NCBI GenBank assembly: GCA_910587675.1
Contig: CAJUMU010000001.1
Span: 248,001-312,000 of the forward strand
Origin: an uncultured Alistipes sp.
GTDB lineage: Bacteria; Bacteroidota; Bacteroidia; Bacteroidales; Rikenellaceae
Direction of reading: 5' to 3'
Length of the DNA: 64,000 nt
Shown here in pieces: positions 7,923 through 15,347 of this stretch. Every line of letters starts with the position of its first letter. The stretch's first letter is position 1. A program made the translations under genes and the position numbers. The notes under the pieces are model-generated. The model saw only the letters and a program-made list of their open reading frames with translations, was not told the DNA's origin and made no database searches.

Positions 7923-8444
7923 TTACGGCCGAAAAAAGGCCCATAGCACCACTTTGCTCTCATCGCGAAGCCTGCGATCGAGTATCGTCATCGCATGCCG
8001 CGAAACTGCGGGACATCCCCAACTGCCCACCGCGGGCAGCGGCCAAACGGCAAACGACGGAGTATATCGCCATCCGTGCAGCACCACGCACCGAGCACGC
8101 AACGCCGAGTCGGTATCGTCCAAGCCGTCGAGCCGATAGGCCGTGCCGTAACGCCCCTCGTAACGCTCGCCGATCAAAGCCCGCCCTTGGGAGCTGAGGT
8201 GCGATCCGTCGACGTTCGACGTGCGCGCGTATGCGCTCGGGACGTGCGCTCGTCGGCTGCCGCTCCCGTGACTCGCCACGAAGATATGTTCTGCGCGGTC
8301 TTCGTCGAAGTTCCACAACGCCAAGCGGCGGCGTCCCGAGTGCATCGACAGGTCCCACAGCAGTGCGATACGGGTGTTGTACCCGTGCTCGCGGCAGTAT
8401 TCGACCAACTCGGCAGCCCGAAGACGGAAACGTTCGGCATTCAT
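7923..8444 (-). CDS. Murein L,D-transpeptidase catalytic-domain family protein
   Basis: The 173-residue product has the YkuD-like signature: an upstream SHGSGS segment, a conserved HG (VVLHGWRYTPSFA) and the catalytic-Cys motif GSWGCPAVS near residue 145. Family members act on peptidoglycan cross-links. The start ATG overlaps the sirtuin stop codon (ATGA), so the two genes are translationally coupled. A longer reading frame upstream is only open because of high GC. Oddly, no signal peptide is visible at the N-terminus (NAERFRLRAAELVEYC), which does not fit a periplasmic enzyme unless the true start or export route differs. Confidence 0.75.
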   Translation of the reverse strand: MNAERFRLRAAELVEYCREHGYNTRIALLWDLSMHSGRRRLALWNFDEDRAEHIFVASHGSGSRRAHVPSAYARTSNVDGSHLSSQGRALIGERYEGRYGTAYRLDGLDDTDSALRARCVVLHGWRYTPSFAVWPLPAVGSWGCPAVSRHAMTILDRRLRDESKVVLWAFFRP

Positions 8445-9139
8445 CGCGCAGCCTCCGCTTCGAGTCGCGCCGCGAGTTCGGGCATGCCGACCGCAGCCCG
8501 CGCCTTGATATGCGTCAGAGGATTGCGTATGGCGGCGGTATCGGGATTCCCCGGGTCGACTATGTAGATCGGAACGCCCGCCCGCGCGTAACGCACTAAC
8601 GAGGCGGCAGGATAAACGGCAAGCGATGTGCCGACCACGATCATTATGTCGGCCGAGGCCGCTATGCGCGTCGCGCGGTCGAACTCGGGGACCGCTTCGC
8701 CGAAAAAGACTATGTGAGGTCGTAGCAGCGAGCCGTCCGAGGCGCGGGCGTCGAGCGGCTGCTCCCAGCCCTCGGCGGGGACGATGAGTTCGGGATCGCG
8801 TTCGCTGCGCAGCTTGGTCAGCTCGCCGTGCAGATGCGTCACGCGGCTCGATCCCGCGCGTTCGTGCAGGTCGTCGACGTTTTGCGTGACGACCTCGACA
8901 TCGAACGTGCGCTCCAGAGCGGCTATGGCCGCGTGCGCCGCATTGGGTTGCGCCGAGAGCAGCTCTTTTCGCCGCTTGTTGTAGAACTCCACGACCAGCG
9001 CGCGGTTGCGCGCCAACGCTTCGGGCGTGCATACGTCTTCGATACGATAATTCGCCCAAAGGCCGTCGGCGTCGCGGAACGTCGCCAGTCCGCTGTCGGC
9101 GCTGACGCCCGCGCCCGTGAATACCACTATTTTCTTCAT
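8441..9139 (-). CDS. Sir2-family NAD-dependent protein deacylase
   Basis: Sirtuins remove acyl groups from lysine using NAD+. The 232-residue product has the NAD-binding GAGVSADSGLATFRD, TQNVDDLHERAG (residues 85-96), the catalytic His in HLHGEL (104), and VVGTSLAVYPAAS. A Tyr-x-x-Arg pair (Y53, R56 in YNKR) matches the class III motif that favours succinyl- or malonyl-lysine. The usual zinc-binding Cys pairs are absent, as in some Bacteroidetes sirtuins. Acyl-CoA-rich metabolism in this organism (methylmalonyl- and succinyl-CoA) would suit a desuccinylase, but that is inference. Confidence 0.88.
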   Translation of the reverse strand: MKKIVVFTGAGVSADSGLATFRDADGLWANYRIEDVCTPEALARNRALVVEFYNKRRKELLSAQPNAAHAAIAALERTFDVEVVTQNVDDLHERAGSSRVTHLHGELTKLRSERDPELIVPAEGWEQPLDARASDGSLLRPHIVFFGEAVPEFDRATRIAASADIMIVVGTSLAVYPAASLVRYARAGVPIYIVDPGNPDTAAIRNPLTHIKARAAVGMPELAARLEAEAAR

Positions 9140-9158
9140 AAGATCACAAGGTTTAATG

Positions 9159-9560
9159 TTACGGTCTGCAACTCATGCGCCGCAATCTGATGTGGGCTGC
9201 GGCCGAAACGAGCAACGATGCGGCTGCGACGCACAATATATCGGGAATATCCGTCCAGTCGCCCTTTACGAATCCTATCACGACCGTCGGGATGATGCCG
9301 ATGGAAATGCCGAACCAAAAGGCGAACCTCCTGCATTTCCGCCACCAGAGTCGGGGACTGCGTCGCCGGATACATACGCTTCTGTATACGGCGAATATTG
9401 CCGAGAGGATCAGGACTACGGTCGCAAATGCGTCGTCGAACGCTTCCAGTCTGCGGGCGCCGAATGATTCGGCGCGGTGAATCGTAATTTTATGTATGGC
9501 CAATGACGAGAGCGACATCAGCGCCAACAACCGTAAGAGCCATTTTTCGATAGTGTTCAT
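9159..9560 (-). CDS. Small integral membrane protein, unknown function
   Basis: The 133-residue product starts at MNTIEKWLLRLLALMSL. A longer frame reaching 9674 only reads through the adjacent R3 repeat. Three or four hydrophobic helices are visible (about residues 8-25, 42-58, 75-95, 103-120) with basic loops such as CIRRRSPRLWWRKCRR. I do not recognise a family. It is 19 bp upstream of the sirtuin on the same strand and may be co-transcribed. Confidence 0.6.
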   Translation of the reverse strand: MNTIEKWLLRLLALMSLSSLAIHKITIHRAESFGARRLEAFDDAFATVVLILSAIFAVYRSVCIRRRSPRLWWRKCRRFAFWFGISIGIIPTVVIGFVKGDWTDIPDILCVAAASLLVSAAAHIRLRRMSCRP

Positions 9561-9577
9561 AATATGCGAGTGTCTTT

Positions 9578-9672
9578 GCGAGGGTCGCAGCATGCGGGGA
9601 ACGCAACGTTGCGAATGCCGTTGCGGGCCTCCGCGGGGCGAGGCTGCGGCCCGCGCGACTCCGAAGAGTCGC
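9578..9672. repeat. Palindromic intergenic repeat R3 (type A)
   Basis: Same orientation as R2, with the hairpin GCGACTC-cgaa-GAGTCGC at its right end and the tail AACGCAACGTTGCGAATGCC on the left. It lies between the ribbon-helix-helix gene (stop at 9676) and the membrane-protein start. Confidence 0.85.
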
Positions 9673-9675
9673 ATT

Positions 9676-9873
9676 TCAATTCTCTTTCGTTTCCTCGTCT
9701 CCCGCCTCGCGGACCCTCTTCAGGCGTCCGCTGCGGCGCAGGGCGTCGGCGATGATCCATTGCAGTTGGCCGTTTATGCTGCGGAACTCATCTTCGGCCC
9801 AACGCTCCAAGGCATCCATCGTCGCGGCATCCACACGCAGTACGAAACTTTTGTTTCCGTTAGTCTTTGCCAT
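9676..9873 (-). CDS. Arc/ribbon-helix-helix DNA-binding protein
   Basis: The 65-residue basic protein has the pattern KSFVLRVDAATMDALERWA, then FRSINGQLQWIIADALRR. This is the beta-strand/helix/helix layout of Arc-like repressors, with NGQLQ at the helix-A/helix-B turn. It lies 9 bp downstream of the SPFH gene, a pairing common in Bacteroidetes. It may regulate that operon; its operator is not obvious. An antitoxin role is possible, but no toxin gene is adjacent. Confidence 0.75.
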   Translation of the reverse strand: MAKTNGNKSFVLRVDAATMDALERWAEDEFRSINGQLQWIIADALRRSGRLKRVREAGDEETKEN

Positions 9874-9882
9874 CGCCGACCG

Positions 9883-10821
9883 TTAATGATGCAACGTGCC
9901 CGCATTCACCACGGGCTGCGCCCCCTCGTCGCCGCAGAGAACGACCAACAGATTGGTGACCATGGCCGCTTTGCGCTCCTCGTCGAGCTCGACCACGCCG
10001 TCGTCGGCCAGACGGTCGAGAGCCATCTTGACCATCGACACGGCGCCCTCGACGATCTTCTCGCGCGCCGATATGATGGCGTCGGCCTGCTGGCGGCGCA
10101 GCATGACGGCCGCGATCTCGGGAGCGTATGCCAGATAGTTGATGCGCGCCTCGACGACCTCGATGCCCGCGATGGCCAGACGCTCGGCCAGACGCATCTC
10201 GAGAACCTCGTTTATCTCGTCGCTGTTGCTGCGCAGCGTAACCTCGTCGCCCGTGGTGTCGTTATTGTCGTAAGCATAGTATCCCGCCACCTGACGCAGC
10301 GCGGCGTCGCTCTGCACCGAAACGAAACTCTCGAGCATGTTCATGCGCGCGCTCTGCGACACCATACCCTGCGCGTTGGCGGCCACGTCGATGTCGAATA
10401 CCGCGCGGTAGATCTCGTCGCGCTTGAGACGCCACACCAGCACCATGCCGATCATTACCGGGTTGCCCGTCTTGTCGTTCACCTTTATCGGCTCGGCGTT
10501 CAGGTTGCGGGCGCGAAGCGATATCTTCTTCGTCGACATGAGGAAATTGATCCACCAGAATCCCGTGTTGTAGAACGATCCGCAATATTTGCCGAAGAAA
10601 GTCAGCACGCGCGCCTCGTTGGGCTCCATGAGAATGAAGCCTTTGGTGCTCATCAGGCAGAGCGCCAACAGCAGCACCGCGCCCAAGACTACGACGGTCG
10701 AGTCGCTGTCGACGCCGATCTTGATCGCGTATATCGAAGCCGCGATTCCTGCCAGTACCAACGCCAAGGCCATGAAGCCGTTGGCTTTCCATCCCGTGTA
10801 CTCGTAATTTCCGTTTTTCAT
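9883..10821 (-). CDS. SPFH/Band 7 domain membrane protein
   Basis: The 312-residue product has two N-terminal membrane segments (about residues 14-32 and 44-62) and then an SPFH domain beginning at LMEPNEARVLTFFGKYCGS. The Ala/Glu-rich region after EARINYLAYAPEIAAVML, including RRQQADAIISAREKIVEG, is the coiled-coil part. Such proteins form oligomeric membrane scaffolds affecting quality control or domain organisation. It is transcribed from a good promoter at 10869-10901 and followed by the RHH protein gene. Confidence 0.88.
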   Translation of the reverse strand: MKNGNYEYTGWKANGFMALALVLAGIAASIYAIKIGVDSDSTVVVLGAVLLLALCLMSTKGFILMEPNEARVLTFFGKYCGSFYNTGFWWINFLMSTKKISLRARNLNAEPIKVNDKTGNPVMIGMVLVWRLKRDEIYRAVFDIDVAANAQGMVSQSARMNMLESFVSVQSDAALRQVAGYYAYDNNDTTGDEVTLRSNSDEINEVLEMRLAERLAIAGIEVVEARINYLAYAPEIAAVMLRRQQADAIISAREKIVEGAVSMVKMALDRLADDGVVELDEERKAAMVTNLLVVLCGDEGAQPVVNAGTLHH

Positions 10822-10868
10822 GATGTAGTGGTTTTAAGTCGTTAGGTTGTGATATCATTTTGATATTA

Positions 10869-10901
10869 CAAAGATATGGAATAAATTTCCGAACATGCAA
10901 A
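10869..10901 (-). promoter_or_regulatory. Promoter of the SPFH operon
   Basis: On the minus strand TTTG (10901-10898), about 21 bp, then TATCTTTG (10876-10869): a near-consensus Bacteroidetes promoter about 48 bp upstream of the SPFH start. Confidence 0.7.
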
Positions 10902-11019
10902 TAAAAACGATTTTTTTCGCGTCGGGACCACCGTTGCGTGACGATAAGGCGAAAATCGTCAGTTTATTTGGTAATTGCTCCGCGAAACGGTAACTTTACG
11001 GAAATTTACGACAAGCATT

Positions 11020-11772
11020 ATGAAACGTATGACGATGGTTCTCGCGATTTCGGTCGCGATATTTTTCGCGGCGTGCGGCGGCCCTGCCCGCGAAGCGCGG
11101 CTTATGAGCTACAATGTCCGCAACTGCCTCGGACTCGACGGCGAGGTCTCGTACGACCGCGTCGCGCGCGTCATAAACGACGCCGCACCCAACGCCGTGG
11201 CCCTTCAGGAGTTGGACAGCATGACGACGCGATATCCCGAGCAGGATGTGTTGCGCAATCTGGCCGAGCGAACGGGCATGTATCCCGTGTACGCCGCCTC
11301 GATAGATTATCGCGGCGGTAAGTACGGCATAGGCATGCTGACGCGCGAGAAGCCTTTGTCGTTCCGCAGAGTGGCGTTGCCGTGCCGCTCGGAACCGCGG
11401 TCGCTTCTGATCGTGGAGTTGCCCGATTACTATTACTGTTCGACGCACCTGTCGCTCAACGCCGAGGATCGGGTGAGCGACGCGAAGATAATTCTCGACG
11501 AGTTCGCGAAGTTGGACAAACCCGCGTTTCTGGCGGGCGATTTTAATGCCGAATCCGACGAGGAGGCAATGCGCGCGCTTCGCGAAGGATTCGAAGTGTT
11601 CGAAAAGAGGGGCGGCAATCTCACCTTTCCCGCGAACGATCCCGACATCGAGATCGATTATATATGTCGGTACAAGAGGGCGCGTTCGGCGGGCGAGGTG
11701 GTCGACCATCGGGTGATCGAAGCCGTCGTGGAGTCGGATCACCGTCCGATAGTGGCCGATGTGAGGTATTGA
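11020..11772 (+). CDS. Endonuclease/exonuclease/phosphatase-fold lipoprotein
   Basis: The 250-residue product starts at MKRMTMVLAISVAIFFAACG, a signal peptide with a lipobox-like FAAC, so it is probably an exported lipoprotein. EEP motifs are present in order: LMSYNVRN, VALQELDS (catalytic Glu), YYCSTHLS, FLAGDFNAES, and ESDHRPIVADV near the C-terminus. The family hydrolyses phosphodiesters or phosphomonoesters in nucleic acids, phospholipids or sugars; the substrate cannot be named. The ATG at 10975 is an in-frame upstream alternative that would spoil the signal peptide. Confidence 0.88.
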   Translation: MKRMTMVLAISVAIFFAACGGPAREARLMSYNVRNCLGLDGEVSYDRVARVINDAAPNAVALQELDSMTTRYPEQDVLRNLAERTGMYPVYAASIDYRGGKYGIGMLTREKPLSFRRVALPCRSEPRSLLIVELPDYYYCSTHLSLNAEDRVSDAKIILDEFAKLDKPAFLAGDFNAESDEEAMRALREGFEVFEKRGGNLTFPANDPDIEIDYICRYKRARSAGEVVDHRVIEAVVESDHRPIVADVRY

Positions 11773-11779
11773 TTCTTTT

Positions 11780-11813
11780 CGTCATGCCACCGAGCGAGGC
11801 GAGGATTGGCATC
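11780..11813. repeat. Short palindromic repeat (family C copy 1)
   Basis: CGTCATGCCACCGAGCGAGG ... GGATTGGCATC. It is the reverse complement of the element at 14887-14920 with few changes. It follows an exonuclease-fold gene stop and directly precedes repeat R6. Confidence 0.7.
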
Positions 11814-11827
11814 TTGAACGAAAAAAT

Positions 11828-11947
11828 GCGACTCGTCAGAGTCGTGCAGTCCGCCGCCCCCACTGCGGCGGACTGCAACTCTCCAAGGCTCGTGTACTCC
11901 TGCCGTCGTCGGCGAACAGCACTCTCTCCGCCATGCCGCCGAACTGC
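11828..11947. repeat. Palindromic intergenic repeat R6 (type B)
   Basis: It starts with hairpin GCGACTC-gtca-GAGTCGt, continues with a near-perfect 12-bp palindrome GCAGTCCGCCGC/GCGGCGGACTGC (11846-11876), and ends with GCCGTCGTCGGCGAA...GCCGAACTGC, a second partial copy of the core. It fills the space between two convergent genes, ending 3 bp before the meaB stop. Confidence 0.8.
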
Positions 11948-11950
11948 ATT

Positions 11951-13069
11951 TTACTTTCCCTCGCGTCCGAAATAGACGTCGAGCAGTTCTTTGGCGGCAA
12001 TGAACGAACTTTGCTTGGCTTCGAGCACGCGCCGTTCGATCTCGGCTATGCGTTCGGCCACAGCGGGGTTGCGGTAGAAACTGCTCTTGAGAGCCTCGTT
12101 TATGCTCTCGTACATCCAATATTTATTCTGACGGTTGCGGTTCGTGTCGTAGTAACCGTTCTTCTCGATGTGGTCGAGGAACTCCTCCACGCCTTTCCAC
12201 ACCTCCTCCAATCCCGCGCCGTCTACCGACGAGCAGGTATAGACCTTGGGCCGCCAACCAGATTCGGGCATGGGGAATAGGTGCAACGCCCCTTGGAACT
12301 GGGTTTTGGCCAGCTCGGCCTTGTGGATGTTCTCGCCGTCGGCTTTGGTTATGACCATCATGTCGGCCATCTCCATTATGCCGCGCTTGATGCCCTGCAA
12401 CTCGTCGCCCGCGCCCGAGATCTGCAACAGCATGAACATGTCGACCATCGAGTGCACGGCCGTCTCCGACTGTCCCACGCCGACCGTCTCGATCAATATG
12501 ACGTCGAATCCCGCCGCTTCGCACAGCACGATCGTCTCGCGCGTCTTGCGCGCCACGCCGCCCAGCGAACCCGCCGAGGGCGAGGGGCGGATGAAGATGT
12601 CGGGATTGTTGGCTATGCTCTCCATGCGGGTCTTGTCGCCGAGGATCGAGCCGCCGCTGCGCTCGGAACTGGGGTCGATGGCCAGCACGGCCAAACGGTG
12701 ACGAAGCGAAGCGACCATGTTGCCGATGGCCTCGATGAAGGTCGACTTGCCCGCGCCCGGGACGCCCGTAATGCCGATGCGTATCGAACGGCCCGCATGG
12801 GGCAGGCAGCGTTCGATTATCTCCTGCGCTTGGGCGTAATGCTCGGGCTTGTTGCTCTCGATGAGCGTTATGGCTTGCGAGAGTATGGTGATGTCGCCGC
12901 GCAGAATACCGTCGACATATTGATCGGTGGTGAGCGCGCGTCGGCGTTTGCGCACGAAGTGGGGGTTGACTATCGGTTGTTCGGCCACGCCTTCGGTGAC
13001 GTTCAGCGCGCTGTCGTGATGCGCGTCGGCATACTCTTTCTCGTAATGATCTATTTTCGTAAATGACAT
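11951..13069 (-). CDS. meaB: Methylmalonyl-CoA mutase-associated GTPase MeaB
   Basis: MeaB/ArgK is the G3E-type GTPase chaperone that loads adenosylcobalamin into, and protects, methylmalonyl-CoA mutase. The 372-residue product has Walker A GVPGAGKSTFIEAIG, the switch region DPSSERSGGSILGDKTRM, Walker B-like DVILIETVGVGQSE, and the base-specificity MVITKADGEN. The N-terminal and C-terminal helical parts have the usual size. It is about 31 kb from mutAB in this window rather than adjacent. The downstream edge is bounded by R6. Confidence 0.95.
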   Translation of the reverse strand: MSFTKIDHYEKEYADAHHDSALNVTEGVAEQPIVNPHFVRKRRRALTTDQYVDGILRGDITILSQAITLIESNKPEHYAQAQEIIERCLPHAGRSIRIGITGVPGAGKSTFIEAIGNMVASLRHRLAVLAIDPSSERSGGSILGDKTRMESIANNPDIFIRPSPSAGSLGGVARKTRETIVLCEAAGFDVILIETVGVGQSETAVHSMVDMFMLLQISGAGDELQGIKRGIMEMADMMVITKADGENIHKAELAKTQFQGALHLFPMPESGWRPKVYTCSSVDGAGLEEVWKGVEEFLDHIEKNGYYDTNRNRQNKYWMYESINEALKSSFYRNPAVAERIAEIERRVLEAKQSSFIAAKELLDVYFGREGK

Positions 13070-13079
13070 AATATCTGTT

Positions 13080-13550
13080 CTATTCGCCGGTTATTATTCG
13101 GTCCGTAATTTTTTCGGTGAGCGTTATGCCGTTGCCGCACCAAACGGCGCGCCGTTTGCGGTCGCTGATGACGCAAAACGGTATGAACTTGACCCCGAAA
13201 TAGCGGAACGCGCGTCCGCCGTCGTCGAAAGCCACGGCCATGCGGTCGCCGAGGTGCTCGGTGAGGGTCACGCCCGCCGTGTCGTAATCCTCCTTGGTGA
13301 CGATGATCACGTTGAGTTTGGTGCCGTATTTGCTGACCATATTCTTCACGCGTCGGAGGCATTGGCGGCAAAGGGGGCTCTCCGAGTGGTAGAAGATCAT
13401 GCAGGTGTAGTCGGCCGCTTCGGGTTGCAGATCCATGAGCCACTTGCGGAAACGGGTCTCGGGCAGTTTCTCGCCTATAACGACGTTTTGGGCCGAGGCC
13501 GCGACGACGGCCGAGAGCATTATGACCAACGTGAGGATTAGTCTCTTCAT
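13080..13550 (-). CDS. Exported thioredoxin-like protein
   Basis: The 156-residue product has a signal peptide (MKRLILTLVIMLSAVVAASA, then QN) and a thioredoxin-like fold judged from spacing: MIFYHSESPLCRQCLRRV with a CRQC pair, then NVIIVTKEDYD and VKFIPFCVISD (a cis-Pro-like position). The C-x-x-C pair suggests periplasmic redox or a structural role, but the family is not certain. It lies 10 bp upstream of meaB on the same strand. Confidence 0.6.
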   Translation of the reverse strand: MKRLILTLVIMLSAVVAASAQNVVIGEKLPETRFRKWLMDLQPEAADYTCMIFYHSESPLCRQCLRRVKNMVSKYGTKLNVIIVTKEDYDTAGVTLTEHLGDRMAVAFDDGGRAFRYFGVKFIPFCVISDRKRRAVWCGNGITLTEKITDRIITGE

Positions 13551-13638
13551 TTCGGGGGATGGTAAGTGCGTTTGTCGGGAGCGAAATTAACAACTTTCGC
13601 GCAAAGAAGCAAAAGTTTAATATACATAAAGTCGAAAT

Positions 13639-14772
13639 ATGAGAATTGGTTACGATCTTTCGGAACATGCCGCTTCGGATAGCGGGGCTTCGCTCGATGT
13701 GCGGCGGATGTTGGGCGCTCTCGGGGATTGCGAAGAGATAGACGAGGTTGTCGTGCTGGCGGCGTTCGGCGCGCCGAACAACGACACCGAAACGCGCGAG
13801 AGGCCGACGTGGCGGCATGTGGCGGCGCATCCCGTATTCGCGTCGCTGCCGCGCGTATGGCGCAACCTGCGTATGCCCGCGCATCTGAAGCGCAACGAAG
13901 TGGATATATATCATGCGCTTACGGGCGAGATCCCGTGGCGTATGGCCTATTCGCCCCAACGGCTGGTGGTGAGCGTGGACGACGTGAGTTTCCTGCTGCA
14001 TCCCGATGCCTTCGGGATGTGGGACCGCCTCGCCAAGCGGTGCCGATGCTATTTCAGTTGTCGGGTGGCGCATCGGGTCATAACGCCCGACGACCGTGCG
14101 CGACGCGCGCTCGCGGCCTTCGGCGTGGAGGACGGAAAGATAGTCGTGATGATGCCGTACGCCTCTCAAACCGGCGCCGACGCGTTCGGCGAGGCCGATG
14201 AAGAGCGTCTGCGGGAGCGTTACGAGTTGCCCGAACGATTCTTTTTGATGTCTGGCGCCGTCGTGGCGTCGGGAAGTTACGGCGAGGCGGTGGAGGCTCT
14301 CGCCGCGATGGCGAGGGACGGGCGATGCGGCTCGGACGTAGGGCTGGTCGTATGCGGCCGCCGCACGGAGTACTCCGACCGACTGTTGGAGTATGCCGAC
14401 AAATCGGACGCCGCGGGACGGGTGAATATTATATATGAATGCGACGAACGCGATTTGGCGGCGTTGCGCTCGATAGCAACGGCGATGCTCTTTCTCCCGC
14501 AGACGGAGCGTTCGGCGCAGACGGTGATCGACGCCGTTACGGAGGGCGTGCCCATGATCGCGAGCGACAGGGAGAGTTTCCGCGATGCCGTCGGCGATGC
14601 CGTGTTGTATGTCGATCCCTTTTCGTCCGACGAGATCGCCGACGCGATGACGATGTTGCTGAACGACGAGATGTGCGCCGCGCGGTTGGGCGAGGCCATG
14701 CGTCGACGCGCCGCCGAGTGGTCGCCCGAGAGCGCGGCGCGGCGGTTGGTGGAGATATACGGATCGTTGTAA
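13639..14772 (+). CDS. Glycosyltransferase family 4 / group 1-type
   Basis: The 377-residue product has the two-domain GT-B look. The N-terminal domain begins MRIGYDLSEHAASD and includes NEVDIYHALTGEIPWR. In the C-terminal domain, MLFLPQTERSAQTVIDAVTEGVPMIASDRESFRDAVGDA is the donor-sugar binding region, and VDPFSSDEIADAMTMLL follows. It probably transfers a nucleotide-sugar residue in envelope polysaccharide assembly, although no other polysaccharide genes are adjacent. It is a monocistronic plus-strand gene. Downstream lies a 575-bp gene-free region. Confidence 0.88.
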   Translation: MRIGYDLSEHAASDSGASLDVRRMLGALGDCEEIDEVVVLAAFGAPNNDTETRERPTWRHVAAHPVFASLPRVWRNLRMPAHLKRNEVDIYHALTGEIPWRMAYSPQRLVVSVDDVSFLLHPDAFGMWDRLAKRCRCYFSCRVAHRVITPDDRARRALAAFGVEDGKIVVMMPYASQTGADAFGEADEERLRERYELPERFFLMSGAVVASGSYGEAVEALAAMARDGRCGSDVGLVVCGRRTEYSDRLLEYADKSDAAGRVNIIYECDERDLAALRSIATAMLFLPQTERSAQTVIDAVTEGVPMIASDRESFRDAVGDAVLYVDPFSSDEIADAMTMLLNDEMCAARLGEAMRRRAAEWSPESAARRLVEIYGSL

Positions 14773-14814
14773 GTGAATTTATTCGGGTCTCAGGCTACCG
14801 CCCGAATACATTTC

Positions 14815-14920
14815 GTCATTCCACATTTTGCAGCTCGGAAGAGTTGTAAAATGAATGGAATCTCTTGCGTCGAATTTCTCGTTTGAGATGCCAATCTTCA
14901 CTGCGCTCGGTGGCATGACG
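14815..14920. repeat. Two family-C hairpin repeats downstream of the glycosyltransferase
   Basis: Copy 2 (14815-14864) is a long inverted repeat, CGTCATTCCACATTTTGCA... with the other arm TGTAAAATGAATGGAATCTC. Copy 3 (14887-14920) runs GATGCCAATC...GGTGGCATGACG and is the inverse of the element at 11780-11813. Units of the form CGTCATTCC...GGAATCTC are commonly seen between genes in Bacteroidetes genomes. Copy 2 could also act as a weak terminator for the glycosyltransferase gene. Confidence 0.65.
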
Positions 14921-14940
14921 TTTATATTCGGAAATTATTT

Positions 14941-14969
14941 TTGCTTTTCAAGAAAAAGTACTACCTTTG
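14941..14969 (+). promoter_or_regulatory. Promoter of the structured RNA
   Basis: TTG (14941-14943) and TACCTTTG (14962-14969), separated by 18 bp, form a Bacteroidetes promoter. The predicted start falls at about 14974, exactly where the RNA's closing stem begins. Confidence 0.7.
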
Positions 14970-14973
14970 TTCT

Positions 14974-15118
14974 TGCAAACAATTTCTTATATTACCTTTA
15001 TTACTAATTGGTTTCGTTGGTGAAATCATACTAACAAGTATGCGCAGAGCCGTTGGGGTTTAGCGACCCGCGAATGGCACACTAACGAACCCGTAAAAAG
15101 GTAAAGGAGTTGTTTGCA
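14974..15118 (+). ncRNA. Candidate structured ncRNA, 6S-like (Bacteroidales-1-type possible)
   Basis: About 145 nt, with nested pairing and no reading frame. TGCAAACAA (14974) pairs with TTGTTTGCA (15110-15118). TTACCTTT (14992-14999) pairs with AAAGGTAA (15097-15104). Further in, GGTT-t-CGTTGGTG pairs with CACACTAACG-AACC. The centre holds small hairpins such as CATAC/GTATG and GCC...GGC. A long rod with internal loops, its own promoter, and this phylum fit 6S RNA or the described Bacteroidales-1 motif, but I cannot confirm the family. The 3' arm (15103-15118) is also perfectly complementary to 15140-15155, giving a competing 16-bp hairpin. From 15156 to 15347 I see nothing else definite. 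Confidence 0.6.
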
Positions 15119-15347
15119 GCTGCGCATATTTTTTATTTATGCAAACAACTCCTTTAGTCCGCGTTACTACGCAGACAAGCCGCAAGGCCGACCGCAGGCG
15201 GTTCCCGCCGTGCAATGATCCTATTCATTTCCATTCACATCCGCCCGATTGACAAATATTTATCAATCAACATCTTTATTCTCTTTGTTGCGCCTCGCGC
15301 GCGATAAGGACAGCCACTTTATTATCTAATCCGAAACAAAAATTACA

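Noticed and set aside
7923..9059. Single 378-codon minus-strand frame covering the L,D-transpeptidase-like gene and part of the sirtuin
   Set aside because: The first 205 codons are an alternative frame of the sirtuin with Arg/Gly-rich, low-complexity sequence; the real start is the ATGA at 8444.
14974..15155. tmRNA or RNase P RNA as identity of the structured RNA
   Set aside because: No tRNA-like ends, no tag reading frame, no RNase P signature sequences, and too short.
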